DNA from: Balanoglossus misakiensis
Lineage: Eukaryota; Hemichordata
Assembly: GCA_040954595.2 (NCBI GenBank)
Contig: CM082594.2
Span: 10,354,001-10,418,000 of the forward strand
DNA length: 64,000 bases
Reading direction: 5' to 3'
Shown: one piece after another, positions 1-15,126 of the stretch
How positions within the stretch are numbered: position 1 is the stretch's first letter
Layout of the letters: every line of letters begins with the position of its first letter
The notes under the pieces: model-generated
Told to the model about the DNA's origin: nothing
Seen by the model: only the letters and a program-made list of their open reading frames with translations
The model's database searches: none
Translations under genes and position numbers: made by a program

Positions 1-3000
1 AAGCAACTATAGACTTGGTTCCTCCATTGAATGACGATAGCAGAATGTTTATGATCATCTCGTGCAAAATACCAGTAAATATATGATATACGTATAAATC
101 TAGCGAATATCATTCGTTCACACTCAACAGCGCCCCAGAGTCGGGGTATCACATTTAACATCTCTTAATATTCCGTCTCCTGGCAACTGCATCCCGAAAT
201 ATTGATGCGGAGCAGTTAGAGTTTGGTGATAAGAGCAACATTTTAATATCATTATAATAATTTCCCCATAAGTCAGAAAAGGGATCGGGGATAAAATTAA
301 AGGTTAATTTCAGGATTTCCCGCTACAAGGCATAAGTGCATGCCATTATTTACTTTTCATGTTCACCCTAATCCGATCAGAGGTAAACAGTGCCACTACC
401 CAAGAGGCTGACATCAATTCTTAAATTTCGATGACTACATTTAAATAAAACGCTCTTTCAATACTTGGGAGCCTTTGCAGCGACGAATCTTTGACAAGTA
501 CGTGCATGTCAGTCGGAAAACAGAGATAAATATGTCAATGAAAATTCCTTGAATGTTTGTGTTTGTCTTCTCTATCACATATTTGGGGTTTTCAAAGTAT
601 ATCACAAGATTACAATGACCCTTTGAACACAATCACGTTCACGCTACACAACTATCACGAGCAATTGTAAGTTTTCATCTCATGGATAGAAATAAATATC
701 ACCATTCCCATAAATAATCCATTGCTTCCTGAATATGCAGCGGCACGGTCTCTGGGTCGGCAGAAGGAACGACTGTCAATTTACACAAATTCTTCCGCGC
801 ATTCTGTACAAACAAAAGGGGGAACGAGAGAATTTTCTGTCGAAAATAAACTGAAACCGATCCGTCGACTTGAATCGTTGCACGAATCGTTCCCGGGGAA
901 TTACAATTAATGGGGACACGTCGATACATCGACACTTGGTAATTAAAGCTAGACATCAAGTCTCATAGAAACACACTCCTTGCTTTGTTGGGGCTCAAGG
1001 TTTTAAGGAGCGGAACTACGCGAGAAAAATTAATGTCAATTTCACGCACGCACAGGACATGTAAATGAGCGCGGTAATTGGAATAAATATGAACGTAATT
1101 AACGGAAACCGAGTCACGTTAGCACATGCATCGGCCCAGAGGTTAGTCGCTGTTTTTGCCAATCGATCAACGTCAAAGTGAATTTACATACTGATAAACT
1201 CACCGCCCGCATGATAATTGGTTCTTTACCTACAGCTGTAGTTTACTTTTTATTGCAGTAGAAAAATAATCATTCAATTTTTACAACTTTATGAGGGAGG
1301 TAGGGCAGGTACAATGCACATCGTACAATCATAGTAAAGTTTTAGTGAAATTCTCGCTGTCCCTGGGCCCTACAATGACATCGGGGTTCGCCAATCACCC
1401 AAATGAAATGAACTTTACCTTGATCTTAATTTTTGCCAACGCTATTGAGACATTTAATGACGATGAGGAGTAAAGGGCAAATTTAATGGTATAACCCGCT
1501 TAACAAAATTATACGATGTCAATAAACAGCAGTTATTGCACCTGCAACCCTTTACACTGTACTCAATACACTAAACAGTAGCACATTTAATAGCGCCCCC
1601 AACGATATCATTTGTCGATTTATTGACATCCTGAACATCATACAGAATTCCCGTCGATCATCTAACAAAGAAACCCGCTGGTTTTTCATTCTGAATGGAT
1701 ATGATGTACCCATTAAACGTCAAAACGACAGAGTGGATTTCCGGATCTCTGTATTTATGCATGAGCACTATATCATTTTGAGCTACATCATTTTGTGCGC
1801 CATATTGCTTCAAGGGCAAAGCAAGTGAGTCGTTTCTGAGCCTTGAAGAACGGAACAGCATGCAGCGCAAAAAAACCGCTCCCTGCTCTGTGAAAATCTA
1901 CGCGAGTTCTGTAGCGAAAGTGTTTTCCTTCAACGTAGCCTTGAATGCCGAATCCGAGCGGCTTGGTTTTTTGTGGTCCATCTGGACTGGTTTTATTTCT
2001 AAGGTTTTGTTCTATTTTGAGCGTCGTCCACTGTTTTATTATACAACAGCCGTTGTCATACAAACCTTCGAGAAATTCGTGTTTTTATCGCCTTTTTTGG
2101 CTACAGAAAAGTGTATAAGTAGAACAACATTATTGACTACGTCATCAAACGTGTCACACGAGAAGGTTACCAACTACATGTACTTCACACAGAGAAGGAT
2201 TTTCCATCAGAGACAAACTAGCACTTGACTTTTAACTGTAAATTGACCCCATGCATCACGCACCGAACAACAGACCAACGAACGAGCCAATGAACGAGGC
2301 GCAGACTGCCGTGTAAAGACTAACAAAATACAAGCAGACGTACATGACCTACAGAAGCGTGAACCTACTCCCCGGGAACCTATCCCCAGTTCAATCTTAT
2401 TCTCTTTCATTTCTAATACAATACATGTCCCACTAATCCGATAGTAAGCTTGTGGGGTTTTTGCTCGATTTGGGATTATGAGCTTCGCATCCCATTGAAA
2501 ATGGCTTGATTGGTGTATTGTCCACGCGTTGCATATCCCAAGGCGATATCTATTTCAACAAACGAATGAATCGCTACTCATTCCAGGCCAGAAAAATTAA
2601 CCACTGATACATCATTTAATGCATTAATCATTTAGAAAATAATTTAAGAACATGTGCTATATGATGTTCTCTAAATGAAATTCCAGTCTCGGGGAAACAA
2701 GTGAGCGGTTTTATTTTTATTTATGTGAAGCAAAACGCGTGGCCAGGGAGACCAGGTGTTTCGACAATTATAGGTCGGTGATAAAAATACCTTTTGAAAC
2801 TTATGGGAGTGTACAGTAAATTTGTTTTACAGGCGTGTTTGCCACTTAGTTTGGAATATAAATGTTTTTTTCTCGAGGTAGTGCAAATCGCATCTGCTGT
2901 GTTTATTAAGATTAGAAGAAGTGGAGTTTGCTCGCAAGATTCGAGTCTCTCATTTCCAGATTTTATTCGAATCATAATAGTTTCCCTTCAGCGTAAATGG

Positions 3001-6000
3001 TACCGACCGGACTCTTACCGCTGGCTCACGGTGTTAATTGTGCGAAATTCCCCGTTATTGCAATTTTCGACGGTTCGCGTGCAAAACACGAGCGATTCCG
3101 AAGGCAAAAGAAAACAAATATCAGTAGAAAGGATCGTCCGAATAACCTGGTAATGCTATTACACACTTATGCACATCTGCTTGTCGTAAACACACAGAAA
3201 AATGGCCAAAAACAGCCAAAAGTCACCAGCTAATGAAGCTTTAAGATGCCTCATAATTGTCACCGAATGACAGCCTGACCTCTTTGCAAAAAACGGGAAT
3301 ACAGCAGGTTGATGCGCGGGGAATATTAAACAGCAAGATAACCAATCCTCATGTCGATGCCAATGATTGTCGCCTGCAAGTCAGACGTCAAAGGTCGTTC
3401 GAGTGGGGCGCAAAAAAGGAGTAAATTCTTCGCCGAAAATGCTGACCCGGATCGAGATGAATACTTGTATACATCCCCAGTGTCACGTGATAGTTAACCG
3501 TCCTTGAGGATAAAGATTAATATTAGACGTAAAGTTCACCACAGCGGGTAAATGCCAGTGCGTTTTATACAGAAAGTCTGTAGAAAATACCGGAAATTAA
3601 AATCAGCTTTCATATGAAGGAATGGTGGGCCAGTAGAAGATGCATCGGTGACCTTGACCATTGTTCGTAGTCGGTGATCACGGAGAAGCGCCTTAGAGCT
3701 CAGAATAACCGTAAACATATTTCACTGATCTATTTCTCTTTCTATAAATGTTTATCGAACACAATAATCCTATTAATTAACGAATTCCCGATTTAGACCT
3801 GAAAATTCCTTTCGCAAATAAATCGTGAAAATTGAAAGTTAAATATTCCAACCAGCGCCTTGCATTTGTACCGTGGCGCTGTCATTTGCATATGAATAAA
3901 ACCATAAACTTTTTATAGACATCACTTCGAAAATTGCTTTACCGGTGATATATCACTTTCCTGTTTTTTTTTATTAAGCCGTATTAATTTCGAAGTTCGA
4001 CCAAGTATAAACACACTATTTCGGATCGATAATGGTTATTTCGTAATTACCGGGAAATCGAGACTTCTGGTAATTTGATGGTGTTTGACTCGGTGGGTAA
4101 GCATCATTAACACGATGAATTACTTTGTGTAATTTACGTACTACGTCATCTAGATTGGTGGTATCGCTTGACCAGATTGTCGGAGGCTTTCAACAAACAC
4201 TAAAACCTTCCTTACCGATACCTTGAATGGGAATGATTTTTTTACGTCGCGAATTATTTCATATCTCACAAGCCAAATCCCATCGTTCCCGCAGTTTAGT
4301 TTTCCGGAAGTACCCATCATGCATGGCGCGGCAGGCCCCAGTGGAGTTTGGATCGGATTAATTTACGTAGATGTTTTGAAATAGATGACTTTTCTCCGTG
4401 TTTGTTTTGTGGAGACAGAAAGTATTTTAACAAATGATCTTATCAACGGGGAAATCAATATCAGCGAGCCATTCTTACTGCCATCAATCATTCTGGGAAA
4501 CGATCCGCTTCGCAGATAAAGCTCAGCTCGGTATCATTTTCAAAAGTGCGCCCCAGAAAATTGCAAGTCCTTAGAAAATTAAAGGCCTACTCAGCTCCGT
4601 TTAGATAAGATCTTTCACCAGCGAGCCGTGTCCCCGATGTGTAACTTGTAAGAAGGCTTCCGTAATGAGCCACAGAGAATCCATTATTCGAGGCGGCCGG
4701 GGTTCTTGCGTATGTTTTCAGTTCTGCTGTTCGCCTGGAACAGAACTGCCGTTTCTCAGTGTCGTTCGTGTTGACCGAATATACACAAATCGTTTACAGC
4801 GTATCTGGTGTCACGGCTTTACTTTAGGCCGGTAATGGTTACAATTTGATGTTATTTTTAGAATCTAAGATGGGATGGAACAACTTCAATTCGGGTCATC
4901 AAGTTTATGGGGCCATCATCCTTTCACTGTCCACTAATGCATTGCGCGATGCGTATAAAGTGCAGACGACAAGCGAAACCAATATTTTATAGATATAGCG
5001 GCCGAGCGACGCACAAAACTGCAAATTGAAATCAACAGGTGGTCTGAACGAGAACAAGCGACTGATTGGGACAAAATAGAAATTGGGGGTTTCCATGTTG
5101 CTATGTGCGATGGCCATTTGCATACCATGCATGCATTAGTTATTTTTACTGAAGAAAGAACGCAGAATGTCTGTTATAGATCTTGAAAATAACCCACCTT
5201 ATTTTCTGGCTGTTCGCCATGAATATCATTCACTCTATTGCAGCCGGCATACAAATCGTCTCAACTGACTGATCAGTTCGGAAGAGCTCAGAGGTCGCTT
5301 CTTTCTCCCAAGGTGAGATTTCGTGAGGTCAAACTTTAAAATCCGATCACGTGGCGCTATCATCAGTTTGTCTCGTGGGAACGTACCCGGCAGCTAAAAC
5401 TCACCTGAAACAGAAAAAAAATGAGGAAAATTGAAAAATAAAGTCAAAATGAAGAAACCATTAAGCTGGTGACTTTTGACCCGTATCTCGTCTGTCTTCC
5501 CGAGTGTCAAACGGGGACGACGAGATGTAGAGAGAACAGGCGAGACTTTCTGCCTCGCGAGACCGTAACATATATTACTGGGACTACCATCGTGATCTTC
5601 CGCTACAAAAACATGAAAACAACATATATTCTTGAAGATACCGGAGACGAGTGGGCTCCGCAACTTCAAATCCATTTTTGATGTAAAAAAAAAATTCCGA
5701 CCGCGCTGGTCAAGAGTGGCGCCACAATACAGAACAGATTACGAGTAAATAAATCATGGCTTTTCCCCCCGAATACCGTCGACGAGAATCAACATGTCTG
5801 CGCGCCGTGTTTTCTCGCAAATCTCTTTAAAGTAACTTCATCCGACGAGTGGAAAATTCGATCAGGTGTAGGTGTACTTCGTATCGAATTACACGACAGA
5901 CATGAGCGAGATCACTCCGCGTCTCCGGTATGATTTTATTCTAAGCGTCGTAAGCTTTTATCACCCCTATCGTTTCCTTATCGTTTATGGTTCATTTAAA

Positions 6001-9000
6001 AAAATAACAATTTTCTGGGGAGTACATTAGCTTGAAAAAGCTCAGTTAAAATTTCCTTAGAGCCACATATACAAGAAGACATGAACTGGAAGTAGGTTAG
6101 CGTCGTGATGCTTGTTTTGTTTTTGGGTTATAGTTGAACAATTAAGATTGGGATTTATGTATATGCATAACATGAAAGTTGGTTTAGCTTTGGGTTATAT
6201 AATAAATTTTTATTTCTCTCTATATGTCTCTTGAAGGTTTGAGCGCTACCAATCTCCCGTCTAAGCAGTTCAATGGGTAAAATAGAGTGAATTTCTTACA
6301 CGCTCATTGATCTGGTCATGAGATTTTACTGTCTTCAGAAAAAAAAATCGAAGGACTTGTTGTAGTGAGAGGCTTCTGCGCTTGGGGCTTCCGCGCTCAA
6401 CATTTACTCGATGGAGAGGAAAACCCATTCCCGTGGACGGTATCGAGTTCCTTTGGCAAAAACGACGGGGCTCGCTACAAAGCACTGTTTAACGAATTAA
6501 AGCAGTCGTGATGAGATCAGCGTATCGACTTACAGCTGGCGTATCCATGTCAATTTCAAAACGCTCAATGTTTTTTGTTGAAACAGACAACGCGACTTTG
6601 TGCGTGCAATGGGGTTCTCAAACACGTACAGCAGAACGACGACTTGACATGTCGTCTTGGAAAGCTGAAAGGAGGACAGATCGTTCACGAATTTTGACCT
6701 CGAGTACGCACTTCTGACATCCTTATTTTCTGCAATTGATGGTGTTTCCACTCTCGTATGGAAATAAATTCTCTTCGAAAGAAAACCGTGACGCGTTTCG
6801 TTAGAATTTATGGAACACAGAAAAGATTAAAACGCCTTGCTTCTTGCGCAAGTAAACATTGTCATCTACTTGAAATACATCGCGAAACCCTCGAGGTCAA
6901 TAGGTCTGGTTGGCTGAACCTCACATAATCAGTGTTTGTACAACATCATATTGCACCTTCGGGTGAGTGGGATCGTTATAGCGTTAGTTCCTCGCGTGAT
7001 AAACTAAGATAAGATATTCGTGACTACCCTGGCTATCAGCTTTTATCATCTTAAGACATCTTATCACTTTCTCAGTAGGTTCGGTTTCTCTGAAAAAACT
7101 CAGAAAAACATGAATCCGTGTGCTGTACGGTGTTCTGCACGTACTTCGTTCATCGTGCGCTGATAATGGCGTTCTACGTTCAATTGTTACCCAGGGGCGT
7201 TAAGATAGTGAGATATTGGACTAGAAATTGTCTTTAATTCTATACTATTACATTTGTGAACGATCAACACCCGGTGGACTTTTTTTGATTTTATTTTTTC
7301 TAGAGAAAAGACAGGTTGGGCATTTGTTGTGGCATCGCGAAAGGAAGAACGGGGAAACACAATCAAGATGACTTATTTCATGAAGTGCTTTGACTGTTGA
7401 TCATGAAACGAAAAGTCCCCCAATCTCGCGATGTGATGCGTGGGTTCCTCGATGAACGATCGGCATTTATTCGATTACTCCTAATGTTCCCCGGTGTTGT
7501 TACGTGTCGCCATGGTAACACGAATCCTGCAGTTGATCGCGTGTAATTAAGTTTGCTGTAGCTATCGGTGACGTATTTCGTTTCGCAACAGCACCGCGAG
7601 TCATCAGAGAATGGCACGGAAGTGGTGCTCGAGCGAGGTTCGTGTGCACCAATCATCGCTTGGTCGTTTTAAAGAGAAGGCGAACATAAACAACATTTTA
7701 AAGCGGGTTTTAGGACAGAAATGAAATGAGGCAACATTCTCGTTTCATAAATAAGGCCGAAAGCTACGTTATTTTTTCTCTCTACGCTCAAAGCTAAAGA
7801 GAAACTTTTCAAGGACAGAAAACGGACTAAGTCGTCAACTTTTAACATTCGAGACCGCCGCTAGGTGGCGCCTCGGCTCATTATATATGCACGGTAACCC
7901 AGAAATGTGCCGCCATCTTGGGAGTGAGTAAACCCTCATCACAAGACACACCATGAGACAATAAGGAACGAACCAGCCTGTTAATACCAACCGGTATTTT
8001 GTGAACCGAAGTCACAAGTCAGATTGAATACAACAACGACGGTCCTTCTCGTAAATCCGTCTCGCTGACACTTTCCTTCCATTTGACAAAGATCACGCAA
8101 TTGTAGTAATTAAAAAACGGGTTGTTTGCTAAGGTTTCCCTGGAGAAGAGGCATTAGTGAGCAAATATTCTTAATTAATGTGAGATGCGGGTCGTTGGAA
8201 ATCAATTTCGTTCAAGTAGGAGGAATTCTCGTGTAATAGACGTCTTCCTGGTTGATTCTCTGTATATTAATGAACGACTTTCTCTTTTCTGTTGCCGCGC
8301 AACGTAACCGCGGACAGCCATTGCCCCAAATTCAGAATGATCCGCTACCCTTCCAACGACAAGCTCCTTTCCGCCATGATAAATAGACAAGACAGAACAC
8401 GACCGAACGAAGCAAACCAATCAAAACTACCCATTTCCTGTAACGTGATCGAACAGAAATTACACATAGGCCGGAAACTGATTTTGTCGCCATATTGGAT
8501 ATCGTGAGTGTTTCAGACATAAAAATGTGGTATATTTTGCTGTGCGTAGTGACAGTGTACTATGACATAAGACATACAGATAGGTATTGAATATAGCGGG
8601 GACGTCACGACGATGAAAAACGAGGCGCTGGCCAAATTATGACATTACTGCAGAATCGCCCGAAGCTCACTTCAAAATTATGTATTAATGTCGGACGCGC
8701 CAATAACATAATGTAGAAAATGAAGGGGTCAACCTCTATGACAACAGTCTTGGCGATCACGAAGAATAAGAGTAATGTTGGATTATATGAAACTAACCCA
8801 GAATGGCTGCTGGCTATGTACGGTAAATAAAACTCTGCTAGTTTATAAATTATTTCAAGAACATGTCTCGATTGCTCGGGCAAAGTTCTGCATTCAGGCG
8901 TAAACGACACCCGATGAAAGATGAAGAAAGCGCGCGAGAGAGGAGGGGACGAACGGACAGGCAGGGCAGACAGACAGACAGGCAGACATGGGGAAAACTC

Positions 9001-12000
9001 AAACTTTTCTACCATGTATATTTGAACACAGACATCTATACATCTGTTGAGATGTCTGGCATTATGAACCGGCATATAGGAGTAATTTTCTTTCCATGTT
9101 AAGCTTCGGTCTCATATAATGAGAAATCAAGTTGTATGGTTGCTGATGCACGCCGTGCATTAGCGTTAATCACCTCAGACATGATTCCCTTTCTGCAAAT
9201 TGGTTTCAGAAGTGGCTATTATGCAGTTTACTCTGATCCCGCTACGTGCTCGGCGGATAATACCTGTACTACAGCTTCTGATATCCGGTGCACGGGTCGG
9301 CCACTCGAGCGAAACCCCGGCCAACGATTACTCTCCGTAGCTTAGGGAGGCGCACAATGCGATCATCGAAAAGTGGTTAGCTGCATCGTGAGTGTGTAAT
9401 CCGGAAGCCGCTTAAGTTGCCGCGAGAGTGACGACGATTTTTAGAACAAGCAAAGACTGAAACAACATTTAAATCGCAGCCTGTCGTGTGAATGCTATCA
9501 TCTCTGCCGTTTCAGTAAAAAAAGGTATGGCCTAAGGAGGTCATATGTTTTAGATTTTTTTAGAATAATGTCTATGTTCTAACTCTAGAGTTTCTTCACA
9601 TCTACATTATATACTTCAAGGTTCAACAAGAGAATTAATTTAGAAACCCTGCGTGTTTCAAGACAAACACGACAGATCTACGTTCATATTCCCTGGTAAC
9701 GGGCAAGAGACCTAAAGCTTTTAATGGTGATGGAAAGTGATCAGATTGTAGATTTTCTGAACTTTTAGTAGCTCGGAGAGTAGAAGTAGAAGTTGGGTTT
9801 TGTCGGAAGGATATAAACACCGCTTGTGTAAAGGATCCGGAATATTAAAAATGTCCCCACTCGCATTTTCATCGGCTTGGATAAGGATTCCCTTCTTTGC
9901 TCGGGAATTATGTATCAACTCTTGCGAGTAAGAATACTTGCATGGGAGCCCCCCGCAGGCAACTTTGGGATAAGAAGAACTTCTTAATATGTGTCGACTA
10001 TACAGAGAGATATTCGATCACAGATTTGTCTGTGTTTGATGGGAATTGAGGAGAGGGGCCTCGATCGGTTTCACGAAAGCAAACTCGTCGCCGCCACTGC
10101 TGGCTCATGCAAACTACTCTACGCCTGTTAAACAAACACTCCAAAAATCAGAAAGCTGAATCGTGCAAAGAAAGTGGAATGACAAGTTGAAACACAGCAT
10201 TCAAATATGCGGCCGTGCAGGCGGCCACTCGTCGACAGACAACCGCATCAATTTCAGCGTTAACGCCATCTCCCCTGTGACGATGAAATTTCTCCCGATA
10301 AAAGCTCACATTCTCTCCCGACGCTACCAGAAGACCTGAAAGTTCAAGGCTAAGTAACCTTGGCGACTACAGTATTTGCACCGAACGCCCATGGTAAACA
10401 TGCGAGGTCGTATTCGTTTTGCTGTATATCGCCCTGTCTTTCGAACTTCTTTAAAATACGCAGAGACGACTTTGTGAAATTTTGGGGTTCTTCAAGCAAA
10501 ATAACAAAACACTAAGAGCTGAAGAATTATTAATACTTTTCCCAGCTCTGGTTTGAATATGGAACTTGCCGACTCAAAATTTGCCGGGTTTAACCGAAAT
10601 ACATAATCCGGTAATGGAGGTTTTGGTCGCCCGTTACAACACCGGCACGAAGCATGATATGTTAGAGGAGAGCGACTATGAGGTCAGTATGTGCGAGAAA
10701 AACAGGCACCTACTCGAGGTGTCGCTGATAAATCCGACGTCGTATTAACGTATAATCCACCGGAAAAGCCAGATTTACCATTAGCAAAAATGCACATCTC
10801 CAAGAAAATATGAATACCTGGGATTTTTTCTGATCAAAAACCTATTGTCGATGTCGCCGTGAGTTTGGCACCACGAAGACTGAATGTAAAATTGGCCGGC
10901 GAGCAGAGAAATATACCCGAAGCGGTGTAATCAAGGCAAGCTGAAAATCTCTAACAGCTTTCGTGTGTCTAGTCAAACACCTGATGTTTATTTTAACATT
11001 TAAATCGGAATAAACTATTTAGATGTTGTTTGGGTTTTTATTCATTCGGTGAGCGACTTCGCAAATGACATATTCACCATCAGAAGAAGGCTTACTTACG
11101 ATTTTTTGCCAACCACAGTTAATATTTCATAATAAAACTGATCAAAATTTTACTCGTTTTTACTTTATCGTGTATTCCGGCAAGAAAGGACTTACTTAAA
11201 CACAAAATCACAGCAGACGAGTTGCTTATTTATTAATATAGTAATTTCTTTTGTGAGTGAGTTGACCGACAGAATAAGATTGACGCTGACCTCTTTGAAT
11301 GAGCCAACTATTTTGGAAGGGTGATCGATCGTTTTGTTATTTGTGACTACACGATATCAACATTGTTTTGTTTTTGTTTTGTATCATGTTCTCATCTGTC
11401 AAAACGTCACAGTTTGAGGACAGGTGGGCATTGTATCCGACTGCTTGATTAGTTAGTTAGCATGATATCGTGTTTCTAAAATAAAAAGCAATTAAAAAAA
11501 AAACCATGGTGGCAATCGGTGACTTTGGATATATCATCCATGAAATCAATTTCTTTGGTGATCACTCATCTAGATCCAAAATAGACGGAGTGACTCTGGA
11601 AATACGTTTAGTGAAGGGCTGGAAGACCATGCAGACGATCGAATTTTGTTAACATGGCAGCACAAACAAAACAAACAGCGAACTCGCCCGATGACCTCTA
11701 AGTCCGCCCATCCAGCCAACCCATCACATATTTTAACCTGAGATCACCGTCTGGAGTATTGTGTACAGCCAAGCGTGAAGCTAATGTCTGCATGAAAGAA
11801 GGCGCGGAGAATAGAATTGTCACTTCGCCGATGCTGAAGGATTCTCTGGGGATGTCGTTTGCTTCGTGCGAGACCCACCTGTGAGGGAACCAAATTATCG
11901 CTCACCATAATGCGGCCTGTCTTCCTATTGTAGAGATCTCGTGGGAACGGGGGGACAATTTTCCTTCGCATTGTGCGCCACAAGAAAAAGACAATTACCA

Positions 12001-14880
12001 TAAGCCACTTTAAGGTGTGTGTTTTTCAAGAGGCCGCAGACAAAGCTGTCAGAAGTTGGAACGAGAGAGTGCTGTGTGTGAGCCTTTTGATTCAAAACGT
12101 GGGAAACCCAGGAATGTACCAAGTCGTTCCCCGAGAAACACACAACATAAACACATTTCACACAGGTTGATATGAGCCCTTTGCTCATTCTCGAGAGTTT
12201 TGCTCCATGTTAACTATACCAGGACCGACAATGACCGAAGAGTTGAGTGGTCTGTGATAATCACGTTAAAAGGTTGGAGTCTCCACACAGTTTGATTGCA
12301 ATGCCACTAAGTGCATCAACTGAATGAGTTAAGATTCCTTTCTCCAAACTTGGCCGACCCTTCAGAGAATTACCTCTACACTGGCAATTGCCCTAAATCG
12401 AATAAAAGCCAAAAAAGTAAGACTGAATTTAACCGTACAGACTTTTTTCAAGCAGCCCCGACTGATTGGTGTCGGTATTATTCGGTTGCCTTGGAAACGA
12501 GGAATGAAAGTGACCCTCTACTTCACCATGAAGAGATCCGCGAGACTCATTCTCTTCCCCAGAGAAACGACACGAACACGAACGACAAAAAGTGCACCGT
12601 AATAGCTGACGACCATAACAGCGATAACCAATTATATCTCGTTATGTGTTTGATTGTGACTTCTTCATGCAGAAAAAAAAGGAAGAAAAATGTGAACGTG
12701 ACGTCCCCTGAACGAACGGTACACTGTTCGTCTCATATTACCTAAATTATACATTGTGTGTCTACCATTCATTTCCTTCTTGACCGGTAAGACCCTGACA
12801 GATGGAGCCAGTAGAACAAAAACGACGGTGAACGTCTCGCTGACTGAACCTTAAAAGAACCATATAAGATCACACCCGGAATCTAACGTTTCTCTGAACA
12901 CTAACTGTCTTGAACAGTTTTTTATGACAACCGTGCATAGTACAAAAGCAAAGCATATATGGATTTATCTCTTCATATAATATATCCTTTCATTCTTCGG
13001 TGTTTTTTGTGTATGCATGTTCTGCGTTCCCTGGGGTTGTGATTTGCATTGCAGTAGCAAACGTTGGCTTCAATCTCGAAAAATAAAACATGCAGTATCT
13101 GCAGTTTGTATAAAATATGATCATATTATATCACGCTCAGTGATTTTTGTTCTTTTTTTCAAAGCCTTTGGGGTATTTTTTTTGGAAGGGGGTCAGGTTT
13201 CCATTATCTAAGAGAAAAAAATGAAACTGTACAGACAGGCTTATAACCGGTGAAGATAAATGCAGCTAGACCCGAATTGTATTTGTCCATCTTAGCTTTT
13301 GCCCCTGTGACCTCCAAGACGTATACATTACCAATACATATATGGACTCCTCAAGAGAAAACTGAAAGACGGTAATTAGGCGGTGAAAGTCGTTGAATAC
13401 CGAGCGAAACCCGTCAAAGGACCCCGTGGCGGCCGACAACAATCCGAGTAGTCAGAAGATTTGACACAGGGTCAGCTCTCGGCATTATATCACCCCCCTC
13501 GACAACCACTGTACTGATTCGCCCATACCCCACACGGCGTTTACTAAAAAAAACCTACTCATGACAAAACAGTAAACACATCCCCAACAGCTTGGAACAT
13601 ACAAGAGTAAAAGTGGGGAGAAACACGTCGTTCTGAAGACTGGCGTCCATCGACTGTGACCTCAAGCGTTTGATGCAGTACTAAAAGATTCGGGCCGTTT
13701 AAGCGAAAATTTAACCAAAATATCGAAGTAATTAGGGATGCTACATATTATTTCTTAAAATGTTATTTTTATCAACATCACTCACCAGTTACATGTTATT
13801 ACTGGTACAGTCTCAGTACCTGAACAATGGGTTATTCATTTCGGTATTGAGAAAATCTCAACAAGCTGTAATAAGCACTTTCGTCTTTCTTCAAACAGAT
13901 ATTTAAGTAAATCTTGGCAAACTTCCAGTAAAAACTATATACGCGCTTTCTTTAAGTACTCGTTTTTTCCCAAAGCTACCATCGGGAATGTTTTCCCGAG
14001 ATTCGAGGGTTACCTGGTGGTTTATTTTTGAAAAGGTAAACATTTCTGGTAGCATTGGGAGTCGTTATTTCCGCGGTGTCTCCAACAAAACAGCTGTAGC
14101 TGATTTGGAGACGGTACATCTGATTTTGCCACCCGTCGTAAATAAATATCCACGTACATTTTCCTTCGGAGAAGCGTTAAACTACCGTGTTAATGAAAGG
14201 TTACCGAATTTGTCTAGTATTGTCGGTTTGAGGCACAAGATCTCATTTCTTACCTGGCTGTAGACTTTCCCCGTGGTGTCCGCCTCTCGATGCTTTGCCG
14301 TCATCTTGGCTTCTGTTGATGCGTCTCACCGCGGCAACCCATACACCCCCGGCTCAGGTGAGAATATCCCACAGCGCATGCGTCAATCCAAAGGGCTCCC
14401 TTGCTTTCAAAATATCTGCAATTAAAATAACACAATAACCAATGAATCATTGAGAATTTAATCATTCTTACGCTCATCATACTTGCTAGTACTGTTTTGT
14501 GAAATCAAAATTACAATACTCAATATTTAGAAATAAAACATGAAGGAAAGAGGATATATTGATTCGATGTAGAAACCAGTTGCTAGGTGACCGTGAAAAA
14601 CATTCAACGGCTTTGAATCGATGCTACGATATGAGGGTCGAAGCACAAAGCATGTAACAATTTTGTAAACATGTAATCAGTACAGATCCTAAATTTGATG
14701 TTGCCTTAGTAGAAAGATACTAATCAGAGGTAGAAATGAGTGGGGATTGTGTCTCGTCGACGATATTGACTGTTCGCTTGTTTCTGCTATTCCCAACAAT
14801 TAAATGGATCGTGGTCAGATGCAGCTATTAACAGACAAATATATGCATAATATAAACGTTTACTATTATATAGCACGTTG
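1..14880. other. No recognisable gene
   Basis: Open frames are short (under about 160 codons), scattered over both strands and without family motifs, and I could not chain them through splice sites. AT-rich non-coding sequence, possibly intergenic regulatory DNA or a long intron of a gene outside the window. An RFX-type X-box-like site is at 7506-7519. Confidence 0.6.
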
Positions 14881-15126
14881 CATACATACATACATACATA
14901 CATACATACATACATACATACATACATACATACATACATACATACATACATACATACATACATACATACATACATACATACATACATACATACATACATA
15001 CATACATACATACATACATACATACATACATACATACATACATACATACATACATACATACATACATACATACATACATACATACATACATACATACATA
15101 CAGACAGACAGACAGACAGACAGACA
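14881..15126. repeat. (ATAC)n microsatellite with (CAGA)n end
   Basis: 55 uninterrupted CATA/ATAC units (14881-15100) followed by about six CAGA units. The apparent long open frames over it (repeated HTYI or MYVC) are artefacts of a 4-bp repeat that is open in all frames. Confidence 0.98.
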
